Shown: positions 9,736-20,115 of the stretch, piece after piece
Position numbering within the stretch: the stretch's first letter is position 1
How the letters are laid out: each line of letters opens with the position of its first letter
Source of the DNA: Echria macrotheca
Lineage: Eukaryota > Ascomycota > Sordariomycetes > Sordariales > Schizotheciaceae
Reading direction: 5' to 3'
DNA: 64,000 nt
NCBI GenBank assembly: GCA_030411725.1
Contig: MU839835.1
Coordinates: 744,001 to 808,000 of the forward strand
Notes under the pieces: model-generated
What the model was told of the DNA's origin: nothing
Seen by the model: the letters and a program-made list of their open reading frames with translations, nothing else
Databases searched by the model: none
Program-made: the position numbers and the translations under genes

Positions 9736-11428
9736 GGTGTTTCCGGCGTGCTTGGCTTCTTTTCGATTCTCTGTTTTACCACCTTTTTGAGGGCTTCGAC
9801 CCCTCTGCTCCTTGCCCGGATACCCTCTGGTTAAGACCCATGGGAAGGAGAGCGACATGCATGGCCATTTGCCATACTTCGATTCATTGTACATAGTTGA
9901 TTCATTTCGATACATGGGTTCTTTTCTTCTTCGGCCTGCATTGGGCGCGCGAGCATTTCATGAGAGCATGCACCGTGGCAGTGTATTTGGGGCAACATTT
10001 GACGTGTGTTTGTATGTTAGGGGTACAGGGGACATGGCGATACAACCGGAGCCAACAAGGCCAGGGGATAGACTTACGATCGTTTATGAACTGGGACACC
10101 AAAAGAAAGAGGCAAGCTACGGCGACCTCGGAATGAAGTTGCTTTTTCCATGATTGTCGGTGCTGAAGTGAAAGTGAAGTGTACGAATAAGATTAACATC
10201 CGTATGCTCCCGTCCGTTACCGGGTGGCACTCGACGCTGCCGATGAGAAGAGGTCGCGGCCGAACCGGTTCAAACGGCTTCGGGTGCTTGCGCAACTCGG
10301 TTAGATACACAGGTTGGTTGGGACGGATGGTTGAAGCGAGAGCGGCGGGTGCTTACATGACAGGAGTCCCAGAATGATAGATGAGGGCTCGCTCGCGTGT
10401 CATGCCGTCGTCGGCCGTTCTCCGGTAGTTACCTTGTTTGGTTGGGAGTTACCGAGTTACCTGGGCTTGACCGGGTGGTCGCCGATGTTATGTTATGCTA
10501 CGGCGGGGAGATTGTCCTATCTCTCTTTGACGGATTTTCTGTTTTAGATTACTCATTGAGTGGTGGGACTGGGGTTCTGGTTTAGACTAGTTAAAGTAGA
10601 TAGGTAGGCAAGTTTGTTGTGATTAAGGAGGACGAAATGAGATAGACACGACACGCCTGGCTGAAATTGGGGGTGGGACGTCGTCGGTCAGAGAGTTCCT
10701 CGCGGACACTTGTTATGTTGTTCGCTAGGTTCTGCAATTACTGGCTGTCTGGCGGCTTGGATGCTTATTTCGTGTTTTTGTTGTTATTTGAGGCCGCGTG
10801 TTCAAAAAACTTCACGAGATTGTCTCGTGGGAGGAAGAAGGTCAGGCCCTGGGTGGTGAGGGACTGTGGGCTGGTGGAACTTTTGAGCGGACGCTCTCTC
10901 TCTCGCTGTCTCTATCATTACTGCATATCACGTTGGTCTACTGATTATCCGAGTAAACATTACGACGGCGTCCTCTCCCAAAGTGACGGGGTTTTATATT
11001 GGCTCACGGGTTGATTCTTGAGCTTGAGGTCTGTGTTTGGGAATAGGGATGGGAGATGGGATGGTAAACACCCTACTCATGAACCCTTATGACCACCTGA
11101 CTTTGTCAGATCACTGTGTCATGGATGAAGCCGGGTTCGGTGAACCGTTGAAATGGTAACGAGGGAGGTGTGGTATTTGCTTCCCTGTACACACCCCTGA
11201 AGTCGTACGTTGGCAGCCAACAAATCTGGAGCTCTGCGTTGTGTGTAAATCCAGCACAGAGAACATCGTTCTCATAAATCGTCATCGTTACACACCCGTA
11301 TCATCCTTAGCATGGGTTTGTTAACAAGGAGAGAAAGCAACGTAATACCTGTACCGTCTGCTACCTACCCTAGGAACACCATGCCATACCAATCTAATAT
11401 CCTGCAACGAACCCACGAAAGGATCCAT
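9736..11428. other. Intergenic region between GH128 and the aldo/keto reductase
   Basis: Convergent genes flank it, so it should contain both 3' UTRs. A small hairpin (CACGAGA-TTG-TCTCGTG, 10813-10829) is the only local structure noticed. No supported coding sequence. Confidence 0.5.
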
Positions 11429-12367
11429 TCACTTCCCAACCATGCCCAAAAACTCTTTCCAACACTCCTCCCAGGCCACCCTCCCCTCGTCCCCCTCCCT
11501 CCACTTCCTCACCTTCTCAACCCCCTCCAGATCCCCACGCATATGCTCCGCACTCGTCGTCCCATTGAGCACAACCACATCCGCCGCCATGAGCAGCGCA
11601 TACCACGCCACCTCCCGTCCCACGCCGGCCCCCTCGGCGACCCGCCCCACAAAGCCAGCCGTAGGCCACTCGGCCCGGTTGCCCGTCAGTGTCCAGAAGC
11701 CCTGATACTTCACCGAGGGACCGCGGTCGGCACACCAGCGGCGCACGTCGACGTCGAACGCGCGCTCGGCGCGGCGGATGCGGTTCTGCACGATGGTCGG
11801 CGGCACGTTGGACGTGGACAGCATCCGCAGTGTCGGGAGGGTGACGTTGCTGATGCCCAGCGCGCGGACCTGGTGCGGGACCAGCGTGGCGAGGGCCGTC
11901 CAGGCCTCGAGGGTCTCGTCGAGCGTGTTGAAGGGGGAGTGCAGCACCAGGGCGTCTAGGTAGGGTTCCCCGCCGGAAGAAGGAGTGGCTAGGTTGACGA
12001 GCGAGTTGTGGACAGAGGCGAGGACTTGCGAGGTCACGGTCGGGTAGCGCTCTGGCTGGCTGGCGTATGGCTCGTCGTAGGGCGTGTATTTGGTTTGTAT
12101 CTGGCGCGCGGGATTAGTTGCTGCTCGCAAGGATGGACAGAGATAAAGACTTACCCAGAGGTCCTCGCGCGTGACGAGGCCATCCTGGATGGCGCGGCGG
12201 ATACCCTCGCCCGTGCCCTTCTCGTTGTAGTGGCGCTCCATGGCGGCCGTGTCGATGCCGCGGAAACCCGCTCTGATGGCGTCGTGGACGAGGTCGGCAG
12301 TGCGCTCTTTCTTCCAGGCCGTGCCGTACATCATGGCCGGCATCTTGGCTGTGTGGTGGGTTGACAT
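11429..12367 (-). CDS. Aldo/keto reductase family oxidoreductase
   Basis: Two exons, 12155-12367 and 11429-12100, giving 294 residues; the 54-nt intron has a GTAAGT donor and CAG acceptor. The aldo/keto reductase tetrad is visible: Asp39 (GIDTA), Tyr47 (ERHYNE), Lys75 (QTKYTP) and His125 (LVLHSPF). The C-terminal half keeps GISNV and a GTTSAEHM cofactor-binding segment, so NADPH-dependent carbonyl reduction is likely; the substrate is unknown. The start at 12367 has a good ACCATG context. An in-frame ATG at 12502 would add a basic, acid-poor 45-residue leader that could be a mitochondrial presequence. The intron is a multiple of three without a stop, so retention would insert 18 residues just before the catalytic Lys. 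Divergent from the oxidoreductase at 13042. Confidence 0.85.
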   Translation of the reverse strand: MSTHHTAKMPAMMYGTAWKKERTADLVHDAIRAGFRGIDTAAMERHYNEKGTGEGIRRAIQDGLVTREDLWVSLYLCPSLRAATNPARQIQTKYTPYDEPYASQPERYPTVTSQVLASVHNSLVNLATPSSGGEPYLDALVLHSPFNTLDETLEAWTALATLVPHQVRALGISNVTLPTLRMLSTSNVPPTIVQNRIRRAERAFDVDVRRWCADRGPSVKYQGFWTLTGNRAEWPTAGFVGRVAEGAGVGREVAWYALLMAADVVVLNGTTSAEHMRGDLEGVEKVRKWREGDEGRVAWEECWKEFLGMVGK

Positions 12368-13041
12368 GGTTCCAAACTGTCTTGATTGTGATGGTGAATG
12401 CTGCTGATATAAACAATACCGTTGTAAGGAGGTGACGTTGGGGCGCACTAGGCGTGCGGAATACAACCGGGCGTGGGCCAGGCTGGGCAGCAGAGCTTCC
12501 ATGTATCTCTTTAGCTCTTGATTGGTGAATCGACTATCACGATGCCGCAGGAGCTCCTTTCTCCTTCCAGTGTCAGGTGCTCTGAGACGGCACAGCCAAC
12601 CACGATGCCTGTAGATACTAACAATGCTAACACAGTATGGGCCGCTTTGGCGAATGACGTCTTCACTTCGAACGGTCAAGATGTTGAGTCGGGCCCGGAT
12701 AACATTAGTCGTCTCCGCAATTCTCCTGCTTCGCGGCCGAATACACAGAATAGGAGCTCGCGCTGATTCGCTCCGACCGGCGTAGGGTGGACTGCCCAGA
12801 CTGGTTTCGGGAGAGCAGCCGACCTCGTTTGCAGCTTGCTTGAGCGTGGTTTCGGCGATTTACCCGCATCGCCGGAAGCTGCCCCGCAATGGACTCCAAA
12901 GCTCCGGCTGGCGGAGAAGGAGGGGTAACGAAGGCACCTTCTCTTAAAGCTTCGCACTCTTCCTCGAACCTCTTCTGCTGGCTTCATCTTTTGTTCCAAT
13001 CGAGGCATTGAGGGGGCGTTCAAACAACGATATCTACAACC
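12368..13041. promoter_or_regulatory. Shared divergent promoter of the AKR and dihydrodiol dehydrogenase-type genes
   Basis: About 670 bp separate the two divergent start codons, so both promoters must lie here or overlap. I do not recognise specific binding sites. The start codon choice for the reductase (12367 or 12502) changes the width. Confidence 0.5.
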
Positions 13042-14324
13042 ATGGCGTCGACTCCCTACACGGTCCGGTGGGGCATCATGGCAACCGGATGGATTGCTGA
13101 GAGTGAGTTGCCCTCCGTGCTTGCAGAGACTCAATGCTAACTAAGCCGACAGTGTTCACCAAGGATCTCCTTACCAATCCTGCCTGCCGCGGTGTTAGCG
13201 ACGTGCGTCACGAGGTCGTCGCCGCAGCTTCGTCAAGCGCAAAGGACCGAGCTGCGAGCTTCCTCTCCATGGTCGGCGCTCCCAGCACCGCAAAGCCGTA
13301 TGGATCGTATCACGAACTGGTCGCGGACCCCGATGTTGATATCATCTATGTGGCCACTCCCCACAGCCACCACTTCCAGAATGCGATGCTGGCCCTCGAA
13401 GCTGGCAAGAATGTGCTGTGCGAGAAGTCTCTGACCGTGACGGCCTCACAAGCCCGGAAGCTTGTTGACAAGGCCCGCGAGAAGAACGTCTTCTTCATGG
13501 AGGCTGTCTGGACACGGTACTTCCCTCTCAGCATCAAGGTTCGGGAGCTGGTGTCAACAGGTGCCATCGGTCAGGTATATCGGGTCCTAGGTAAGCGCAA
13601 AACCTCACACCATTGCATTACCGTGTTAACCAGGAGGCAACCAGCCGATCTCTCCTTCAACAAGGATGCTGCCGAGGGGAGAGTTGAGTGGGATGACTCC
13701 CACCGTATGGTTAACCCGGATTTGGCGGGTGGCGCTCTCCTCGATCTCGGTATCTACTCGTTGACGTGGATCTTCCAGACGCTCTACCACCTGCAACCCG
13801 AGAAGGAGAAGGAAGCCCCCAAGGTGGTGGCGGCTATCAACAAGTACCACACTGGGGCGGACGAGATGACCAGCATAATCGTGCAGTTCCCCAAACACAA
13901 GAGCCAGGGCATCGCCACGACGGCCCTCCGTGTTGGAACCGATGTCGACGGGCACAACAGTGGCGGCCCGGCCATCCGGATTCAGGGGTCGGGCGGCGAG
14001 ATCCAGGTCATGGGTCCAGCTTACCGACCGTTGCAGTACAAGGTCATCAAGAAGGATGGCGGTGGCAATGTTGAGGTGGTCGACTGCCCAATCCCCAAAG
14101 ACACGGAGCGCGACTGGGGGCACGGCATGTTCTGGGAAGCTGATGAATGTGCGCGGTGCCTGCGTGATGGGAAGCGAGAGAGCGACACGTTGCCGTGGAG
14201 CGAGAGTATCGTCATCATGGAGGTCATGGAAGAAGCACTGAAGCAGGGTGGCGTTCAGTACCCCGAACTGATTACGACCGATGTCTTTGATGCCCAGAGC
14301 CCGCTCAACACCGGCAAGAGATGA
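13042..14324 (+). CDS. Gfo/Idh/MocA oxidoreductase (dihydrodiol / D-xylose dehydrogenase type)
   Basis: Three exons, 13042-13102, 13153-13590 and 13645-14324, giving 392 residues. Intron 1 (50 nt) carries a GCTAAC branch site; intron 2 (54 nt) is stop-free and a multiple of three. The N-terminal Rossmann fold has G11-x4-G16-x2-A19. The hallmark segment VLCEKSLT holds the family Glu-Lys dipeptide (E111-K112), but Ser replaces the usual Pro in EKP. MEAVWTRYFP is typical of the dimeric dihydrodiol dehydrogenase / NADP-dependent D-xylose 1-dehydrogenase branch, and DLGIY starts the C-terminal beta-sheet domain. Expected reaction: NADP-dependent oxidation of a sugar or trans-dihydrodiol; the substrate cannot be decided. 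The first exon was found by splicing a 20-codon exon that supplies the dinucleotide-binding glycines. Confidence 0.85.
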
Positions 14325-16022
14325 GGCCGAGTTAGCCGCGCCGAGCGGGTGGTACACAGGAGCGTAAACGGTTCTGGAAAGTATCGTGAGCTAAAAGCCA
14401 GAGTAGAAAGAGACACAGTTACCTAACAAATACGACGTGGGATGTCGGGCTCGGCAATTGAGGCGAACGGTATGCGAAGTCGCACAGCAATTGATCGAGA
14501 GGTGGTTGTTGAGTCTCGGAGATTTGTGTTCAGCTCGGCAGTCAGTCTCAGCCACGCTGTCAGCCAATCAGAGCTCTCTGCTTGTGAGATGTCGTTGCAG
14601 TTCTTCAGGCCACCCCTCTCCGTGTCCCAATGCGCTGAAGAATATTTGTCGCGGTTAGGGAGTAATTCTTCGGAGTCTTCTCTGCAGAGAAGCCTCAAGA
14701 CCCTGGCGAGGCGCAGACCCTGGACGTGGGCTTGATGTCATCCAGCAAGCCACGCCAAGACCACTGTTGAGGACTCTCTGCGGTGTGCCCCGCCAGCTCA
14801 TTGTCTCTGCAGCGATGCACGCATGTAATCCTTCTCGTCGGCGGGCCGCAACAATGGGCCGCTGCGTCGGCAGGGCTTCCACAGCTGCCCAAGGTCAGGT
14901 ATCCCGACTCGGGCGCAGTCTCAGCAGAATTTTCACACCGAGAAAGGAAATCAACGTGGGAACCTTTTGAGGCGAACGGCAGGAGAGCTACCCCGTCTCT
15001 GACAACCACAACCCCGCCGAGCAGGTGACTCGGGGGTGGCTTCTGCCCGCTCGTCAAGCTGCCCCTCCCCCTCCCACTCACTACACCCTTTTTCGTCCTC
15101 GCTCATCAACTCTAACGCAACCTCTACTCCTCCCCCCCCACGGCCCTCATCCGCACTGCTCTCTTCCGCTCCGGCGACCACCTGGTATCCAGCTCCCTCC
15201 CGGGCCAGCGCTCTGCTCCAGACGCACCAGAAGTACAGTCCTACCCTCCGGACGCACGTCTGCGGTTGGGTTTGAAGGTGTGTAGCCACAAATTCACTTC
15301 TCGCATGGTCTCTTCGGCCCCACGGTTCGTGCCACAAGTTGCAGCCCTGGCTGGCGGAGCACTCGTGAGCACACGACACGACATACTGCACCGCTCCAGG
15401 CACCACGCATTCCTGTCAGAGATTTCTGTCTCGGTCTCGCAGATTGGCACTCAATCGCCAAGGGCGTCTGTCCTCTGCACGCTGCGCTCTGCAACTAGGC
15501 TGCAGTCTGCATCTCCGTCTTCACAATCACGATGAGCTCCTCCCCCTTTAGCTCCACTCGTCGGCTTCTCGCGTGCATTTTCTGACAGTGTCTGTTTGGC
15601 TCCAAACCAGCGGTCAAGACGTCGCTCTTCGGGCCCGCAGCCGCGGACTGCGGTGTGTGTTCGGCCTGCAACCCTGCGAGCGGTCTTGGGGTGTGAGTTG
15701 TTGGTGTGTGGTCTCTGCGGCCTGACCTTCCCGCCAATCATTTGCGGCCCAACGTCGTCCCTCTCCGGCAGCCTGGGAGATCTGTCGGTACCGGGACCGC
15801 ACAACTCAGCATCGCTCTGGGATTTCTCATCCGCTCCGCTTCTGCTCGTTGCTGCGCCCGGTTGGGCTTCAGCCTGTCGGTCTTCTGGGGCGGACTGAAC
15901 TGCTCGTCCCATCCGCTCACCTTTCTAGTGCCCGATCCGCGTGTCACCACCCCACCCCCCGGGGAGTGTCTGTCCCCTTACCCTGCTCAGCTGGGTCCTT
16001 CCTGGAACATCTGGTCTCGGTG
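14325..16022. other. Intergenic / upstream region of the Trm9-like gene
   Basis: No recognisable gene. The frame of the methyltransferase stays open for 58 codons upstream of its likely start but has no family similarity there. Short CT-rich stretches near 15060-15200 may belong to promoter or leader. Confidence 0.5.
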
Positions 16023-17075
16023 ATGGCGGCCTTGCCATCGTCGTCAGCGGCTACTGCCGTGGCGAGGCTCAATGCCGCGGCCACGGCCGCTCAGCGTGAT
16101 GCAGAAACCGAGGCGGAGGCATATGAACGCACCCACGTTCATGGCGTGTACCAAGCCATCGCGCCGCACTTCTCTGCCACACGCCACAAGCCCTGGCCTG
16201 CTGTTGCCTTGTTCCTGCACGCCCAACCCCCAGGTTCGGTAGGCCTTGATGTGGGCTGTGGCAACGGCAAGTATCTGGGAGTGAATCCTGCCGTCATCAT
16301 GCTGGGCTCCGACAGAAGCCCCGCGCTCGTCGCGCTTGCCAGGAGCCGCCTCGGGCGCCCAGACGACGCAGGGATCCAGGGTGTAACCAAGATACGCAGC
16401 GAGGCGAGAAGCGCAGCTACTACGGCGACCTCTACCGATGCCGCCGGCAGCGCTGTGTCGACCGGCCAGGGCGGTGGAGCCGCGATATCAGACGTTCTCG
16501 TGGCCGATGGGCTCTCGTTGCCCTTCCGCGACGCCGCCGTCGACTTCGCCATCTGCGTGGCCGTGATCCACCACTTGTCGACCCGAGCGAGGCGGCAGGA
16601 TGCCATTCGACAGCTCCTAAGATGTGTCAAGCCCCGAGAGGCCGGCAGCGGCCAAGTGTTGGTCTACGTCTGGGCGTTGGAACAGGGAGCGAGTCGACGC
16701 GGTTGGGATGAAGGGGGCGAGCAGGATCTGCTCGTCCCTTGGGTTCTCAAGAGTCAGACCCAGGCACGAGCGCAGAAAGAGTGCCGTCATGGCCAAGCAA
16801 CCAGCAAGGACGTCAACACTGCTGTCACCAACACTGGCGGTGAGACTCCCTCGACAGCTACGGCGTCGGCAGGGGAGCCGGGAGATACGCAAACGGCGGG
16901 TGTGGCTTCTCAGACCGACCCTGTCTTCAAGCGCTACTACCACCTTTACCGCAAAGGTGAACTGGAAGAGGATGTGCTGGCGGCTGGGGGTGTAATCATC
17001 ACCAGCGGCTACGAGAGAGACAACTGGTGGGTCGTGGCCGCCAATGGCACTCCATCATCACGGCCTGAACAATAA
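16023..17075 (+). CDS. trm9: Trm9-type tRNA (wobble uridine) carboxymethyl methyltransferase
   Basis: Single exon, 350 residues. It starts at the first ATG that directly precedes family-like sequence (YERTHVHGVYQAIAPHFS). The SAM-binding motif I GLDVGCGNGKYL has its Asp at residue 76. Further family signatures are AVIHHLSTRARR (about 180-191), DLLVPW, the substrate-end motif RYYHLYRKGELEED and GYERDNWW near the C terminus. Trm9, with Trm112 as activator, completes mcm5U at wobble position 34 of some tRNAs in yeast; the partner is not in this window. The protein is longer than yeast Trm9 (279 aa) because of Ala/Ser/Thr-rich insertions at about 120-160 and 240-300, between conserved motifs. The stop codon lies within aataaaataaa, which could also serve as a polyadenylation signal. 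Confidence 0.9.
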   Translation: MAALPSSSAATAVARLNAAATAAQRDAETEAEAYERTHVHGVYQAIAPHFSATRHKPWPAVALFLHAQPPGSVGLDVGCGNGKYLGVNPAVIMLGSDRSPALVALARSRLGRPDDAGIQGVTKIRSEARSAATTATSTDAAGSAVSTGQGGGAAISDVLVADGLSLPFRDAAVDFAICVAVIHHLSTRARRQDAIRQLLRCVKPREAGSGQVLVYVWALEQGASRRGWDEGGEQDLLVPWVLKSQTQARAQKECRHGQATSKDVNTAVTNTGGETPSTATASAGEPGDTQTAGVASQTDPVFKRYYHLYRKGELEEDVLAAGGVIITSGYERDNWWVVAANGTPSSRPEQ

Positions 17076-18673
17076 AATAAAGACTATTCCGGGCCAACTT
17101 TCTTCCAACTGGCCGCATCTGGTCCCGGCGGGAATTCCCTGGCCAAATCCGACTACCACTAGCGTGACTGGACGGGAATTTTTTGCTTTTGCGGGCACGG
17201 TGAGTTTTGATAGTTTGGCTCGCTTCTCTCCTTGTATCATGGACATTGGACTGTCACTGTCACATCCCCATGACCTATCAACAAACAACATGAAAAATGA
17301 TGATCACTTCAGCCCCCCCTTACCCCGTTTTGCATATTCCCAATTATACCCTGTTTCACTCGCCGCCGCTGCCAATCCTCGGAAGAAAGAATCACCAATT
17401 GGCCTTTTTATTGTCCGATCTTTGGACCATGTTCCCTTTTTTGATGCTCCCCCAACCCCAGCCACACATGAGTGCGTAACCCCGTACTCCGTACCTGCGG
17501 ATGGATGCGTTTCGTTTCTCCCAACAACTCCCCCGACTCCCCAACACCGCAAAACGAAACAAACGGGGGTGATGGGAAATCCCGCTGCCTAACGAACTGG
17601 CGCCAAACACCCGTCAGCCTGAGCCCTGAGCCCTGAGCCCCCAGCCTGATCTTGCTAAGTTTACATTTGACGCTCCTCTTTTTAAAATCTGACACTCTTC
17701 CTCTCCTGCGAAGAAACAACTGGTCCATGTCGAATCCTGTGACATGCTCTTTCCTTTTGGAAGAAAAGGGAGGAAGAACAAGACGGGAGTTCGAAAGTGA
17801 AAAAAGACCGGAACCGTCAAAACGTCAGAATAATACAGGCAAAGAAAGGGGGATATCGCTTTTCTTTCCTCTTTTCCCCTTACATAGTAAACAAGCAAAC
17901 AAATAAAACGTAACATACACGTAAACCTCGTACACTATTACAAGACCGAGCCTAAATCCCGTCTCTTCTTGCTTGACAACACTAACACACAACATTCGTC
18001 GTTGATTTTGATATCTCCTCCTCTATCCGATAACAAAAACCCCCAGTCTTCTTCAACACCATTCTCCAATTCTCCGTTTCATTCAAACTCCCCCGTCTCG
18101 GGCATTGCATCATCTGTCCTGTCGAATCCTCTTCCCCCGAAAAACTACAAAACCCTCCCGTAGAACAAATCAAGGTTTTTTTCTCGTAAGACATCATTGC
18201 AATAAAAAAAGGGACAACGAGAAAACAAGAAAGGGTGTCAATAAAACATCAGCTGAAGAACGAAAAAGTGCCCCATCATGAAAGAAACGGACAGAAAAAG
18301 AAACCCATGTGCCATATCCCAATGCTAGTTCCATAGCCCCCGTACCCATCCATCCAGCCGTTGGTAGGGTCTGGCATCCCATCCGTCCATCCCTGTGTGT
18401 CCGTAGTTCCGTGTGCCGCAGTCCAGATCGCTAATGCAGGTGTATTTTGTTCGAATCAAGAGAGCCATATGTTTTTCATGTCCGCGTGTGAAGAGAGATG
18501 TATGTAGAAAGGATAACGGGGAAATGTATGTATGCGTGCCTCGGAAGTCTGGGTGGGCGTTTGTGTAGGTCGTATTTTCTCCCATATTGACGCAGAAATA
18601 TGTAATTTCGAATAGAATACGATTCGACGACGGGGTGAATATTGCCTTCTTCTCCGCCCGACCGACGAGGGAA
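17076..18673. other. Convergent 3' region of trm9-like and Myb genes
   Basis: This AT-richer stretch lies between convergent stops and contains several A-rich runs suited to 3' ends on both strands. A tandem triplicate of gagccct occurs near 17623-17640. The short frames are not supported. Confidence 0.5.
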
Positions 18674-20115
18674 TTAGCGTCCACGACTCTGTCGGCCAGA
18701 TCCCATAGACCCATCGTATTCGTCTTGAGATGGATGGAGTTGTCGTCGCCGGCTGGCCTCGCGGGAGGCTGTTTCCGGGCTCGCCCGCCGCTTGCCTGTC
18801 GAGGTCTCCAGAGGCGGATAGGCCGACATGGAAGGGAGAATCGGGCCGGGACTAGCAGTTGCACTATGGACCGGACTGGCACTCGGGACACCGGCGGAAT
18901 AGGCAGGGGTGCTATACGGACTGACCCCAGTTGTCAGTTCGGCGACGCTCGGCAAGAGGCCTCCTCGCCCTTGCCCTGTGTTTGCCGTCTGGATCGGAGC
19001 AAGGCCGTAAGCGGGCCCAGGCATGCCATAGCCAAGTTCAACGGGTTCCGGGTGTCCGTAAGGGGGCCTGGGAGGAACGCTTTCACGCCGTGCCGCCAAC
19101 GGCCGACCACTCGAGAGCGGGGGTGGTATCAGGGATGCGCCAGGCCCGCGGCCATATCGAGGGGAGGGCATGCTCGCGATTTCTCGAGGCAGGCTGCCTT
19201 GAGATTGTGAATGGCCGTGTCCTCTCGAGGGAGACACTCGCTGGGAGCCCGGGGCTTCGGCGCCGGTCATATTTAGCGAGAACGGGATTACTCCTGCGCG
19301 TCTCGCCATGTCGGTCTCGCCTAATTGCCAGTGCATCGCCTCGGCGGCGCGCCATGGGACCTGCATCTCTTCGGCGACTTTGGCCCACATCTCGGGTTTG
19401 AACCTAGTTTTCTATCAGAAATCTTCGTCGCAGAGTGGCCACAATAGCCGGGCCGTGGCCTGTGAGTAGAATAGCGTTGTACTTACCTCTCGTAGAGCCG
19501 AGCAAGCTTGTTCTTGCGCTCCTCGTCCCACTCGCTCCGTCGCTCCAGGTAGTTCTGATAATGGAGCCGACAGCTGATGGAGCTCCGACCAGGAAGTCGC
19601 TTCGAGATGTCATCCCACTTCATTCCACTCCCTCGGAGTTCGATGATGAGCGCGTCCTCCTCGGGCGACCACTTGCTCTGCTTCTTTGCTGGCGACTCGG
19701 AAGTGTGTGGCGGCATGCTGCGCTTCCCACTGCCGCCGCTCCCCGGACGCGACGATGGTCCACTCCCAGGAGCTGGCCCCAAGTTAGCCGCCGAAGGGAT
19801 CCCGTGGATCCCTGGCAGAGGCCCGCCGGGGCCGACACGGGGGGAGGACGCAGCGGGGGCTATACCGTACGGAACCGGTGATGGACCGCCTCGGGAGGCT
19901 GCCGGTGGCGCTGAAGCAGGGGCAGAGGCCGTTGGGGGTTGATAGGCGGAAGATGTGGAGGACTCATTAGAGTCGGAGCCCTTGAGGAGCGAGGCGATAT
20001 CCACGATGACGGTGTCTCGCTGGACTCTGCCTACAAGGGCCGTAGGGTTATGGGCGCCAAAACCGCGCGCCCGTGATAGCGTCCGCCTCCTTTCGAAGAG
20101 CGTTTGGGCCGACAC
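18674..20115 (-). CDS. Two-repeat Myb/SANT DNA-binding protein
   Basis: Two exons, 19487-20115 and 18674-19403, joined across an 83-nt intron (GTAAGT...CTAG), giving 452 residues. The junction falls inside the second repeat and restores the frame (YER|FKPEMW). Residues 1-145 are Pro/Ala/Ser/Gly-rich, ending in a basic SPAKKQSK stretch that may be a nuclear localisation signal. SANT/Myb repeat 1 spans about 147-191 (WSPEEDALI...W...RLPGRS...CRLHYQNYL), repeat 2 about 194-240 (WDEERKNKLARLY...W..VAEEM...R..EAMHWQLGE). The rest is a Pro/Ser-rich, probably disordered tail with a basic patch (KRRASPET). Likely a nuclear transcription regulator; targets unknown. The conserved fungal Myb factors that govern conidiation share the domain but I cannot assign orthology. 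Confidence 0.85.

Noticed and set aside
13626..14357. 243-residue minus-strand frame
   Set aside because: Antisense to the last exon of the Gfo/Idh/MocA gene and without family features.
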